Source of the DNA: Linum tenue | Lineage: Eukaryota > Streptophyta > Magnoliopsida > Malpighiales > Linaceae | Length of the DNA stretch: 64,000 nucleotides | Direction of reading: 5' to 3' | NCBI GenBank assembly: GCA_946122785.1 | Contig: CAMGYJ010000006.1 | Span: 64,667,676-64,731,675 of the forward strand | Shown here: one piece after another, positions 34,749 to 46,357 of the stretch | Numbering within the stretch: the first letter of the stretch is position 1 | Layout of the letters: each line of letters begins with the position of its first letter | Translations under genes and position numbers: made by a program | Notes under the pieces: model-generated | The model's database searches: none | What the model was told of the DNA's origin: nothing | Seen by the model: the letters and a program-made list of their open reading frames with translations, nothing else

Positions 34749-35789
34749 TTTTTTTTTTTTTTCATAGTGATATCAATGAAATATAATAGTTAAGCTTACA
34801 ATTCTACCCAGGACCCCCTAAAAGATTCTAAAGAAGCCACCCCAAAAAATCAAAAGATTCTAGCTCTACACGAGACAAAAGCAGTGCTTTACGCGCCACT
34901 CTATGGGCAGCACTGTTGGCGGATCTAGGTACCGCCCTAAACTCTATACAAACAGACAAAGAGCTAAGGATCTGAAGACACTCTCGTAACACCGGACCAC
35001 CAATCGAGTCTTCTAAGACGCCTTGACGGGCTTGGATGACGATCACTTCGGAATCACCTTTGACTATCGCGCGGGTCAAGGAGCTTGAGGCTACAAAGGA
35101 GATAGCATCCCTGAAAGCTAGAAGCTCTGCCAGATAAGGGTTGACTATTCCTTGATGCTGCAACCCGAACGCCAACATCACATGTCCGCCTGACCCACGG
35201 ATAACAAGCCCATACGAGCACCCGAAGGCACAAACAGCTGCGTCGATGTTGATCTTCAAAAAGCCGTCTGGTGGAGGGACTCAAATGGTGGCAGGAAGGT
35301 AGAGAACTGCGGGGAGGAGGGGGAGAAGAAGACTGGAGATTTGAGGACCTGGAAGTAGAACTGTCTGGCTAGAGAACGGACATGAGGTTGGATAAATTTG
35401 AAGAACACTTTATTTCTAGACTTCCAGATTCTCCAAGGTAAACGAACGCATTGGAGAATGTGGAATGGGGAGGTCTCGGAGACCATGACATGTCGCCACC
35501 ATAGACTAAAGTTAACAGTCTGGGCGGTATCAATAAAGTTGTTCAATCCCACTAAAGTCCACAATCTGATGGCTAGGGGGCATCTGAATAATAAATGTTC
35601 AATGTTTTCTCGATGTCTCCAGCAGCCAGGCCATCGGTTAAGACAGTTTACTTCACGAGTTTGAAGGGCCACTACTGTGGAAAGTATGACTTTGAGGCAT
35701 TGCCATATGAAGAATCTGAGCACAATTAATATGATACCAATTAATTTCATAATTATCCATTGGTCCCAATTAATATGAAAAACGGACAA
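34749..35789 (-). pseudogene. 3' fragment of a LINE (L1-like) element, minus strand
   Basis: From 35789 downwards the frame shows the zinc-binding region that follows plant LINE RTs (CWRHRENIEHLLFRCPLAIRLW), then WRIWKSRNKVFF, then after a frameshift near 35260 the RNase H domain (KINIDAAVCAFG, YLAELLAFRDA, GDSEVI, AAHRVARKAL). A run of 15 or so T at about 34749-34763 is the element's poly-A tail on the minus strand. RT and endonuclease are missing, so it is a typical 5'-truncated dead insertion. Confidence 0.8.
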
Positions 35790-36605
35790 AGAAGGAAATG
35801 TAACTAAATCCCTTAATTAATTACCCAATTACTCCATGTTTCAAATCCCAGCGATAAAATAGACACTGGATTTGTTTTACCACACTAGCCCAATAATTGA
35901 TGGGCTAATTATTCTAAAAATAATATCAATGAAAGGCTCATTATGATAACCCTTTGATTACGCCCATTATGCTGGCGAACGCAGCAGCCTTGAAAGGCTA
36001 TGTTTATTAGAGGCTTAAAGCGCTCTATCTCGTCATTAAGGAGACGATTTATTAGCCTAATTAAGACTTTTCCGGCGATTGCCGTTTCTGGCCGTAAAGC
36101 CTTGTAACCAACTTGAGGACAAATGGTTTTAATCTCAATAACTACTGTATTAATTGTGTTCTGCAGGACTTGACGGACATTAGCGACAGAAAACGGACTC
36201 CGGTGAGCCACCGGCGATCGCAGGTTCCGGTGCGGTTGAGACAAAACAAAGCGAGCAAAATCGTCAAGCAATCTCCGATGACTTAGAACAACGACAAAGC
36301 AAAACAAATCATACCGAGCATAGTCGTCAAGCAATCTCCGACACATAGAACGACGAGAAAAACAGCACAAATCACATCAGAAACACTCGAATAACCGGAA
36401 TCCGCAAGTTGCAGCAATGTTTTCATCAAACGCCCAAGGCTTTTCACTACATAAATGAAGAGAAGCAGAGTTGCGGGTGATTTGGAAACGCACCTTTCGT
36501 CCTTCGACGGCGAGCGGGCAAAGCGAAGAAAATAGCATGAAGAATTTTACTCAAGCCGGAACTGAAGTAGAAGGAGATGAAAGTTTATGCAGGTGAGATA
36601 CACAC
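35790..36605. other. Intergenic; a diverged tandem pair of about 59 bp
   Basis: At about 36244-36356 two units share GTCAAGCAATCTCCGA. No known protein is recognised on either strand. Confidence 0.4.
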
Positions 36606-36773
36606 ATGTTGCAATTCGAAGTCCCCCAGAGTTGGATGATGAAATATGGCAGAATTCCTAGGTGGATTCAATCTTATATTTCTCTCACGTTCTACAGCTT
36701 CGAGCAGTTCCTGACTGGTTGGATCCTTCAGGGAAATAGATTGCCAACACATTGGGCACTGGGAGCTTCTTTG
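36606..36773 (-). pseudogene. Isolated exon of an RHF2A-like RING-H2 E3 ubiquitin ligase
   Basis: Fifty-six codons read QRSSQCPMCWQSISLKD, then SQELLEAVERER and IFHHPTLGDFELQH. These match, from memory, the end of the RING finger and the following conserved block of RHF2A proteins. The segment ends at a GTGTGT donor-like site on the minus strand, but no convincing acceptor precedes it and no neighbouring exons were found. Upstream on the minus strand the frame continues into a 24-bp duplication (36817-36864). It is best read as a gene fragment or captured exon. Confidence 0.7.
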
Positions 36774-37385
36774 GTTTGCCGACGAGAGTATGATCGGAAG
36801 GAGTCTACTACCAGGATCTTTCTCACGATTCATAACCCCATCTTTCTCACGATTCATAACCCCATCATTGCCCGCGCCAAAAAGTATGGGCTTTTCCTCA
36901 AGGTCGGAAATCGTCAAATCTTTCAAACAATTCTAAGGTAGAGAGCACCACTTGACAAGTAATTCCTCAATGACCCTATTGCATCAACGAAGCCAGCGTG
37001 TGCCATGGATCGCCAACACTCGCGCGATCTCTGTGGCCGTCGGTATCAGCTTGTTGTACCACTGGTCGTACCATTCCACCCTCTAAACTGACGTAACAGT
37101 ATAAACGGGTTTGACAATCTTGCTTAGCCTGAGGCTGGAGTGCTGGACCTAATGGAGCTGAAGTAAAGGCCCACGGTCCATTAGTATGGCCTCTTTACTT
37201 TAACTTGGATCGCCCTCCACATGTTGGGCTTTTACCTGCAAGATTCTTTAATCTTTTTCCCGGGTCCGGATACTATAACAACAGTATATTTGTTGTTACT
37301 ATAACAATAAGGATAAAAAGATAATCCAACCAAACACAACTAAAATTAAATTAAAAATAAAAATAAAAAACTACCTTTTCTCTGT
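36774..37385. other. Intergenic, with a 24-bp tandem duplication
   Basis: 36817-36840 is repeated exactly at 36841-36864. The rest shows nothing recognisable, apart from the TSD copy at 37378-37385. Confidence 0.5.
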
Positions 37386-37940
37386 TAGGGATGGCAATGG
37401 GTCGGGTCGGGGGCGGATATTGCATATCCGTTACCCTACCCAAAGTAGTTCGGGTTTTACCCATACCCATACCCACATGTGAAACGGGTAGAAAATCAAA
37501 ACCATGCCCATACCCGTTCGGGTTTTGGGTATCCACGGTTATCCATGGGTAATCATTTCTCTTCATAACTTCAACCAATATGTTAACATTCACACGAATT
37601 CTCACATTACGTACGAGGAAAAGTACGACAATCATTCACTAGAATGAAGAAAATTAATTAAAACAACACAATTTCATGAAAATATTATACTTATATGCTA
37701 AATATAAAATATGTAAAAGAGAAAAATAATGATTATATTTAGAGAAAATACATATGCATTTGTATAATCGGGCGGGTTCGGGTTGGATAGTGAGAAATCC
37801 ATGCCCACCCATTATCCACAATATTCGGGTTCGGGTTTTACCCGTACCCACTAAATGTCTTTCGGGTTCGGGTTTTACCCTACCCGATTAGGCCGGATTC
37901 GGGTGGATATCCATGGTTACGGATATTTTTGCCATCCCTA
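37386..37940. mobile_element. hAT-type MITE, 555 bp, with exact 8-bp TSD
   Basis: The ends are TAGGGATGGCAA and TTGCCATCCCTA. TTCTCTGT flanks it at 37378-37385 and 37941-37948. Long subterminal inverted repeats of GGGTTCGGGTTTTACCC type surround an AT-rich centre, and there is no transposase. It sits about 100 bp upstream of the start of the SufE-like pseudogene. Confidence 0.92.
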
Positions 37941-38046
37941 TTCTCTGTCCCATCCCATCCAGATCTCATTCTGCCTTCTTCCTTTCATCCGACGACTCGG
38001 CTCCCTGAAACAGCTGCGACAGCTGGGCGCCGGGAGAGCATCTCCG

Positions 38047-39107
38047 ATGGCCTGCCTTTCATCACTCTTCTCCTCCTCATTCAAATCCACCCTTTCATCA
38101 CCCTTCCTTATCTCCAAATCCATTTCATTCCAGCGAATCGAGACGAGAAACCAATCAGCGGTCACCAACAGCAATCTCAGCACCGAGCTCCACATATCTG
38201 CAACCCGTCGAAGAGCTCCCTCCTAAGCTCTAAGAAATTGTGAAGCTTTTCCAGTCCGTGCAGGAACCCAAAGCCAAATACGAGCAGCTGCTTTTCTACG
38301 GCAAGAACTTGAATCCGCTGGATGCCCAGTTCAAGACAAAATTGAACAAAGTGGAAGGATGCGTTTCTCAAGTCTGGGTCAGGGCTTACTTGGACAATGA
38401 TCGAAATGTCTCGTTCGAGGCGTATTCAGATTCTGTTTTCTCACCAAGGGCCTCGCTGCTTTGCTCGTTCTAGGTCTCTCAGGGCGGCCAGTCGAGAAGG
38501 TTTTGTGGGTTTCCCCTGATTTCGCTGTGCTTCTTGGTCTTCAACAGAGTTTGACTCCTTCCAGGAATAATGGGTTCTTGAATATGCTCAAGTTGATGCA
38601 GAAGAAAGCTCTTGAGCTGTATGTTGAAGCAGAAAAGGGCGTGCTAGAGTCTGCCCAAAGTTCAGAGGTGGGTAGTGTTCATAATGAGTTTCAACGCTCA
38701 AATTTGGAGTCAAATGGTGATGCTAGTTCCAGCAATTCAGCTGTGGTTGGCAGTAGCAGCGTGGGTGAGGATTCGGTACCAAACAGAGACGTGAAAGCCT
38801 CCGGATTTACTCGTTTGGGGGAGTAGAGGGACTAGAATTAAGGAAAAATTGGAGAAGGAGTTGGCCCCTGTTGAACTGGATGTTGAAGATGTTTTTTATC
38901 AGCATGCGGATGCGGGGCATGTTGGTGCTAGGGGGAGTGATGGGGAGACGCATTTTCAACTTGAAAGTTGTTTCAAAGGAGTTTGAAGGGAAAAGCTTGG
39001 TGAAGAGACATAGGTTGATCTATGGTTTGCTGCAAGAGGAGCTGCAGAGTGGATTGCACGCATTATCTATTGTTGCCAAAACCCCGACTGAAGTTGAAGC
39101 AACATGA
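38047..39107 (+). pseudogene. SufE-BolA fusion (plastid sulfur-transfer activator) pseudogene
   Basis: It starts with a serine-rich transit-peptide-like stretch (MACLSSLFSSSFKSTLSS). The SufE domain follows (KLFQSVQEPKAKYEQLLFYGK, KVEGCVSQVWVRAY with the conserved cysteine, LSGRPVEKVL, FAVLLGLQQSLTPSRNNGFLNMLKLMQKKAL), then a linker and a C-terminal BolA-like domain (LKVVSKEFEGKSLVKRHRLIYGLL). This is the order of Arabidopsis SUFE1, which activates cysteine desulfurase for iron-sulfur cluster assembly. It is broken by a frameshift near 38190, TAA at 38231-38233 and frameshifts near 38433, 38815 and 38951. No introns and no clear poly-A tail are seen. A functional copy is expected elsewhere. 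Confidence 0.85.
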
Positions 39108-39880
39108 GGGTGATTATTACCATATGGATAATAGGTTCACACATTTCCTACGTGCATTCTAATTGAGACAAAAAATATATTAAAACAAACTAGAAACTTC
39201 ATAATGCAAACCACAAACACAATAAAACAAACCACATAATTTGCAAAAACAACCAGAAACCTCATAATGCAAACCACAAACACGATAAAGCAAACCACAA
39301 AAACAAACCTGAAACGTCCTAATGCAGACCAAAAATCTATTAAAACAAACCAGAAACCTCACAAAGCAAACCACAGAATTTTCAAAAGCACACCAGAAAC
39401 CTCATAATGCAAACCACAAACACGATAAAGCAAACCACAAAAACAAACCAGAAACGTCCTAATGCATACCACAAATCTCCTAAAACAAACCACAAACCCC
39501 TGAATGCAAAACACAAAATTTTTGAAAGCAAACGAGAAACTTCTCAATGCAAACCACAAACACGATAAAGCAAACGAGAAACTTCTCAATGTAAACCACA
39601 AACGCGATAAAGCAAACCACAAAAGGCATACAAAAATGTGAGAAACCAAACCATAAATCTCACAATGAAGACCATAACATCCGGTGGTCGTTGACCGAAC
39701 TCCGATGACCGTCAGTGAGCAGATTCCGACGTCGATAGGCATATTCCGGCCCCGATGACTAGATTCTGACGCCAGTAAGCATATTCCGGTGACGGTGGCA
39801 TATTCCGATGAGAAAATAGCATATTCCGGCGACGAAAAGCATATTCCGGTGACCGGCGACCGAATTCCAGCGACCGAAAT
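39108..39880. repeat. Two adjacent minisatellites
   Basis: About 39185-39660 has degenerate AAACCACAAA-containing units of about 24-30 bp, with a 140-bp higher period visible between 39253 and 39393. About 39680-39870 has a different family built on GCATATTCCGGYGACGR. Confidence 0.7.
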
Positions 39881-41099
39881 TTTGGGAAGAAAAAAATTAT
39901 TTTTTATTTTTTCATAATAACATTTATACCCCTACTTTGATTTTACACTAGGTCAACTCAACTAATAAAAAAGAAAAACTTTCCTTGGCACGTTAGGTGT
40001 GACGAACACCTAATGAAAAATGTATTAAATAATTGTATGAGAGATATGAGTTGGTGAGAAGAGAAATTGAATGTTGGTGAGAAGAGAAATTGAAAATAAA
40101 AGATACATTGAATTAAAAAATGCACTTTCTCTTTACCCCAACCACCTCTTCGTATCCTCCATCCACAAAAAGCCATCTTTTGAAATCCCATTCTGCTCTT
40201 CTTCCACTACCCTTTCCAATGCTTTTCTTCCTCACCAAATAGTCGCTGGAGACGACAATAGAGAGCGAGGGCAAGCAAACGGAGATCAGGGAGAGGAAAG
40301 CTTTTCTTTCGTTTGAGTCGGAGGTGAAGGTGCCGGAGATCGGAGGCGGAGGCGTCGGATTCAGAGACGAAGGCGCCGGAGTCGGAGGCGTCGGATTCGG
40401 AGGCGAAGGCACCAGAGTCGGAGGCGTCGGATTCGGAGGCGAAGGCACCGGAGTCGGAGGCGCCAGAGATCGGGGTGAAAGGGTACAAACAATGTAGGGA
40501 GAACCCGTCTGCAAGTTTGGTCCGGCAAATCAGAGCCAACATCTTCAGCCCCAATCGCAGCAAACGTTCAGCCCCAACCGCGGCAAACGGAAATCCCTGG
40601 TATTGCATGTTCCACCCAGCCCTGCTCGTGGGTAAGTTTTGTGAAACATTATGGATTTGTTTTGAAATTGTTTTAGGGTAAGATTTTAAATTATTGGTTT
40701 AGGGATTTTGTAGTCATCGATCTGTGTTGGGGGAGATTAGTTAATCAATTAGAAGCAAGCAAGAATTGAAGAGTAGGGGAAAGATTAATTACTCAATTAT
40801 ATATAACAATGAAGTACACGTGACATGAGCCACAACATACGGGATTTTGTTTATTTATTTGTAATGCATTAAAATTTGGTCTCTTGGCAGAATAAGGTGT
40901 TTAACAAGACAATAACACATATTTGTTGTAGGTGGGGTTTTCGGCTAGGAAGTGGAAATGTAACTTTGGGTGGGTTGGGAATGAGCCATAGTAGCTTGTG
41001 AATCATTTTGCTGTTTTATGTACTGAAATTGTATGTCTTCTCCAACTACATTGATTGGCTGTCTTTTTTCTTCCAAAGGTTATAATAGTGCCAATATGG
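39881..41099. repeat. Intergenic DNA with a 30-bp-type minisatellite
   Basis: At about 40330-40470, units like GGAGTCGGAGGCGTCGGATTC and GGAGGCGAAGGCACC alternate. They are open on the minus strand as P/T/S-rich codons, without evidence of a gene. A short direct repeat of GTTGGTGAGAAGAGAAATTGAA lies near 40050-40095. The rest is unrecognised. Confidence 0.55.
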
Positions 41100-41780
41100 A
41101 TAGTGCTGAACCTCGTAAAAAAAAAAGGCAAAGAAAGGTAATTAACAAAATGATTTCCTTGCATGTCTGAGTGAAAGTAATTTGTCTTGTGCCTTATTGT
41201 TTCTAATCCATATGTAGGGAGGAGGAAATGTGAGGTGCAGTTCAATGAAAGTGATTGAAATTATAAGTTGTTTATCTGAGGAAAAGAGAGGATGGGTTGG
41301 AGAAATGGGCTTCGGCGAGTTGCTACACATGAAGAAATTTAGGCATGATCAAACATTATGTGAATGGTTGATGAGGAAACATTATGTGAATGGTTGATGA
41401 AGAAATTTATCTGATGCCGTGAATGAGGTATGATTTGACAAAAACTTGTATATCAATGTACTTTTATGGTTGTGTTGATCTTTACCTCTTTTATCTTTCT
41501 TCTTTTATCAGAAATCTTCTTTGAGACTGCGAGAGAACTTATTCCTTGAGTGGATACAACACAAGGAAAACAGCTGTTGGGAATCAATGAAGGAAAGTAT
41601 ATTTTGAGTAATAGAGAGATTATGTGCAAGTGGGAGATGGTTTGCCAGACAAGAAAGACACGAGATAACTTTTTGGTGATTGGATGTAAATGTTTGTTGG
41701 CAGACATGGTAACTACTTTGTTGAAATGGTACATTTTGGTGGGGGTATGGTTCTGCGTGAATCAGATGGATATTGTCCTG
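41100..41780 (+). pseudogene. Degenerate fragment resembling the GFG-LL domain of plant TE-associated proteins
   Basis: Broken frames give DSAEPRKKKRQRK, then VIEIISCLSEEKRGWVGEMGFGELLHMKK (41249-41338), then LLGINEGKYILSNREIM (41570s). This pattern is familiar from large plant proteins often associated with Ulp1-type proteases or MULE elements. I cannot name a function. No long open frame remains. Confidence 0.35.
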
Positions 41781-43030
41781 TATGGTGATCCATTTATGTG
41801 AATCATATATATTTGGCGTGAATCAGATGGTGTTGACGTGAATGAGAATGTGTTTGTGTGAACTAGATATTGTTGGCGTGAATGGTGATCCATTTGCGTG
41901 AACCATATAGTTTTGGCGTGAACACATAGTGTTGACGTGAATGAGAATGTGTTTGCGTGAATCACATAATGTTGGCGTGAATCAGATGGGTATTGGCGTG
42001 AATCATATGGTTTTGACGTTTTCAGAGATGAATGTGCGTGAATTAGATGTGTCTTGGCGTGACTCTTATAGTTTTGGCATGTCCCTAAATGAATATGCGT
42101 GAATCAGATTAATATTGGCGTGAATGGTGATCCATTTGCGTGAACCATATAATTTTGGCGTGAATCACATAGTGTTGACGTGAATGAGAATGTGTTTGCG
42201 TGAATCACATAATGTTGGCGTGAATCAGATGGGTATTGGCGTAAATCATATGGTTTTGGCGTTTTCAGAGATGAATGTGCGTGAATTAGATGTGTATTGG
42301 CGTGACTCTTATAGTTTTGGTATGTCCTTAAATGAATATGCGGGAATCAGATTAATATTGGCGTGAATGGTGATCCATTTGCGTGAACCATATAGTTTTG
42401 GCGTGAATCACATAGTGTTGACTTAAATGAGAATGTGTTTGCGTGAATCACATAATGTTGGCATGAATCAGATGGGTATTGGTGTGAATCATATGGTTTT
42501 TGGCGTTTTCAGAGAGTGCGTGAATTAGATGTGTATTGGCGTGACTCTTATAGTTTTGGCATGTCCCTAAATGAATGTGTGAATCAGATTAATATTGGCG
42601 TGAATGGTGATCCATTTGCGTGAACCATATAGTTTTGGCGTGAATGACATAGTGTTGACGTGAATGAGAATGTGTTTGCGTGAATCACATAATGTTGGCG
42701 TGAATCATATGGTTTTGGCATTTTCAGAGATGAATGTGCGTGAATTAGATGTGTATTGGCGTGACTCTTATAGTTTTGGCATGTCCCTACATGAATATGC
42801 GTGAAATCAGATTAATATTGGCGTGAATGGCGATCCATTTGCGTGAGTCAGATTGTTTTGGCGTGAATCACATAGTGTTGACGTGAATGAGAATGTGTTT
42901 GCGTGAATCACATAATGTTGGCGTGAATCAGATGGGTATTGGCGTGAATCATATGGTTTTGGCGTTTTCAGAGATGAATGTGCGTGAATCATATAATTTT
43001 GGCGTGAAATAGATAGTGTTGACGTGAATG
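41760..43030 (+). repeat. Higher-order tandem repeat, about 240-bp period, GCGTGAAT subunits
   Basis: Short subunits of about 20-30 bp starting GCGTGAATCA are arranged in a fixed order. The marker AATGGTGATCCATTTGCGTG (or a close variant) recurs at 41881, 42123, 42366, 42603 and 42826, giving spacings of 242, 243, 237 and 223 bp. Isolated GCGTGAAT-like units continue to about 43700. Confidence 0.88.
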
Positions 43031-43918
43031 GGTAATTTTTTGAAATGTATATACTAATATTTAAAAGTTATTACGTTATTGAATTAATATAAAACTATAG
43101 AGTAACTCATATTCGACGATATGATGTGAGTATTGCACTTAAACTCGTGAATGCGTTGTTGAGCATGTTATCTAACATACTAGACTATTAGTTTGGTATG
43201 TTATGAGTTCTTATAACATGTTGTTGAATAGTTATCCTTATTGATCTTCGAGTCTGGTCTCTTGGCACATCTAGAGACAAGAACTTTTCCTTGATCTTAT
43301 TTGAATATAGTGGAGGAGATTGAATATGCTTAAATAGTTACAAGACTAACGTGAATAAATGTCTGTTTATGCGTGAATAGTGTTATATTGGCGTGACAGT
43401 GTCTATTTATGCGTGAGTTTTAATGTTTTAGCGTGACATGGCGTGCATTTGTGTTAATCACATGAAAATACGGCCTTTTAGGAAGAGAGGCCGGGTTTTT
43501 GGGAAGAAGCCGGGTTTTATTAAGGAGAGGGTGTTTTTTTAAGTGTGCCCCCTGCTTGTTTGATAAGAACACGACCGACTTTGTTTTTATACTGGGTCTG
43601 ATTGTTTTAGCGTGATTGAGATCAAATATGCGTAAATAGTTGAATACTTACGTGAATAAATTTGATTTTACGTGACACCTGAAAAGTTTACGTGAATAAG
43701 AAATTGTCATAAATTAACAGTGCAACTAATTGCACTCATAACATCCGCCACCTAGGAAAACTTGTTGATCACAAACCTGTTCATTTCTAGCAAAGCAAGG
43801 GTAATTTGGAATACCAAAAACCGATCTAACCTGAAAAAAATGTAACTTTCAAACTCTACTTATGTTGATACTAACAAATCAGCAATGGCAAAACCAATCA
43901 AAGCAAGGGAAATTCAAG
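43031..43918. other. Intergenic DNA with scattered GCGTGA units
   Basis: Scattered copies of the preceding array's core motif occur to about 43700. No gene is seen. Confidence 0.5.
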
Positions 43919-44353
43919 TCAAAGTACCTGCATCCCAAAAGTTGGACTAGATGCTTGCAACCCATTTGAACTAAGATTCAATCGAGCTCCACATTCAATT
44001 CGATGGCTGGGTTTTGGTTTGACAGGATTCTTTGACTTGTTAGATGGTTTCCTAGCCCTATGACAACAAAATCTACAATTTGCAGTCTCTCCCTTCTTAT
44101 TTTTTTGGGTTGCTGCCTTTGTTGCTGCAAATCCTTTTGCTTCAGCATAATCTTGATATAACTCAAAGATTTCATCAGCTGAAGAATAAGACACACCCAC
44201 CACTGGTACCCACTTCCATTCACTTCTATTACAACCATTTTGCTCGGGTGATTGAATAGTATTACCTCGATCATTGATTTCATCATCTTCAACCATGATA
44301 GTGTCTTGTTCCATACTTCCAGCTTCTTTCCCTTCAGTTGACTCTTTAACCAA
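43919..44353 (-). pseudogene. FAR1/FHY3-type DNA-binding domain fragment
   Basis: The frame contains WVPVVGVSYSSADEIFELYQDYAEAKGFAA, then ATQKNKKGE, two cysteines and a histidine, and HRIECGARL, the layout of the FAR1 zinc-binding domain. FAR1 proteins are light-signalling transcription factors derived from MULE transposases. Only the N-terminal domain is present. No MULE transposase core or SWIM zinc finger was found nearby. It may be a FAR1-related gene remnant or the transposase end of a decayed MULE. Its frame is open, so recent loss or an unrecognised intron is possible. Confidence 0.7.
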
Positions 44354-45106
44354 TTGGACTGCAAAAAAAGCTACTGGTTAGATTTTAGTGTTCCTTCAAT
44401 AGTGGAAAAAAAATACAACAACAAGAAGAAACAAACTTACAGATTAGAGAGGTAGTGTGAATGAAGGTATTTCTTCACCGTCAATGGCGTAATCCGGCAG
44501 CCGCCAATGGAGCCCGACCATTTTCGTGAAGGGGCTACTTGCTCCTCTCAAGGAAAAAAAGAGATGAAAAAGATTATATGAACAAGGAGCTGGAATTAAG
44601 GCTTACGGGAATGTGTTTGGATGGAGAATCACAGGATTATGATGAGAAGGAAATGTTCTATGAAAAAAAAAAAACAACAATGATGGGTATCTTCGTGAGG
44701 AAGAAGGGGACAAGATCAGGTCAGTATCCTTACTATCAGTAACTATCAGTAATCCAATCATGTGTCCCCACGTGTCAGCTTTTTCTTTTTATTTAAATTA
44801 AACACGGAGGGGCACTAAGGTAAAAATGCACCCCCTATTTAATGATGTCTCTGACGCGCTGACGCTGACCAGATCACATCAGCGCCTTCTCTCTCCTCAA
44901 ACAACCTTTAATTTTCCTTCTCTTAATCTTTAACGGACGATTTCTCACTCGTTTTAAGTCGGAATTTAATTTTCTTTGCACAGTTAGATCAGATTAATTG
45001 TGCTCTTCAAAATGATATCCACTTTGATATTTTTCAGACATAAAAAAATTTGTCAGTTATTTCCAGTCTATACCATATGGTAATGACTGGTACTGACCAT
45101 ACTATA
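44354..45106. other. Intergenic DNA, possible terminal repeat near 44718
   Basis: The stretch at 44718-44760 (GGTCAGTATCC, CAGTAAT) is imperfectly complementary to 45930-45972. This is weak evidence for a small element enclosing the next array. Confidence 0.3.
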
Positions 45107-45445
45107 TGGTATGAAAAAATTTGTCACATCAATATATATTACGTTACCAACCAATACCATATGGTATAGTGTGGTAATATCAATATATATTTCGTTACCA
45201 CCCAATACCATATGGTATAGTGTGGTAATATCAATATATATTTCGTTACCACCCAATACCATATGGTATAGTGTGGTAATATCAATATATATTTCGTTAC
45301 CACATAATACCATATGGTATAGTGTGGTAATATCAATATATAATTCGTTACCACACAATACCATACATTACCATATGGTATAGTGTGGTAATATCAATAT
45401 ATATTTCGTTACCACCGAATACCATATGGTATAGAGTTATAATAT
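45107..45445. repeat. 51-bp tandem array with internal palindromes
   Basis: About six units. The palindrome ACCATATGGT recurs at 45157, 45207, 45258, 45309, 45370 and 45421, a period of 50-51 bp, with one 10-bp insertion near 45360. Each unit also holds GGTAATATCAATATATATTTCGTTACC. The period is a multiple of three, and both strands stay open through most of the array. Confidence 0.9.
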
Positions 45446-46357
45446 CAATATATATTATCTAAAAAAAACAGAAGGAGGTAGAGAAAAATCGTATTGTGTC
45501 GCCTCTCATTTCCTCTTCCGCAATCAAGAACACCAAAATGCCGAAAAAATGAGAAAGATCGAAATTGAGGCCAACGAGATGATGAAGAGAAGAAATGCAA
45601 TGAAAAAGAGTGGCTCCAATTTTAATTCGTCATGTAAAAAAAATAAAGAAGAAGAGTAAGGAGCAGATTTAGATCTAGAAATGAGATTGAGAGAGAAAAA
45701 GGAAGAGAGAAAGAGAGAAGATTTGGAAAAGAGATTGGGAGAGAAAAAGGAAGAGAGAAGGAAGATAGAAAGTTGCAGAAAAGTGATTTCTCTTTCCTTC
45801 TTTAAAAGTGCAGCCATTAAATACGAAATAAAATAAAATAAAAAATTTAATGTATAAACGGACAAAAATACCCTTCCCTACTCAGCGTCTGGCCCAACCA
45901 CACGATTGCATGCCTCTTAGATCTATGGTCCCTATTCATTACTGACATGTCAGTAACCAAGTGGTTACTGACCCTATCTGCTGCCGGGAAGAAGGGGAAA
46001 GGAAACGTGAAGAGTGAGGAGAAGGTTTTTATCTTCTCCTTTCCTTTATCTGATAAAACAAAATTGCTTGTATTTCTCCTTTCTTTCAAACTTCTCGTAT
46101 CTCTTTATCTCCCATGAGATATTAGATTTCATAAATGAGTTTTTGAATTTTATATTATTAAACTCTTAGGTGCTGTGACACTTGAAGTGCCAAGAGACAG
46201 CTCTCAATAAAAGATCATCACAACCCTAACTTCCTATTGGTTGGAGACTAGTGTTATTACAATAACAACAAAAGGAGTGTGGAGTGTTGTTATAGTATCT
46301 AGTCCCCTTTTCCCTTTAACAGTCTTCGCTCCACAAAATTTTCGCAATCCAAATGCC
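45446..46357. other. Upstream region of SWI3B
   Basis: A purine-rich, GAGAGA-type stretch lies at about 45660-45790. The remainder is intergenic and 5' UTR. No TATA box was chosen. Confidence 0.45.

Noticed and set aside
40113..40514. Minus-strand proline/threonine-rich protein
   Set aside because: The composition comes from a simple minisatellite. There is no signal peptide or conserved end.
41760..43030. CRISPR-like array
   Set aside because: The units are contiguous tandem repeats without unique spacers, in a plant nuclear context.
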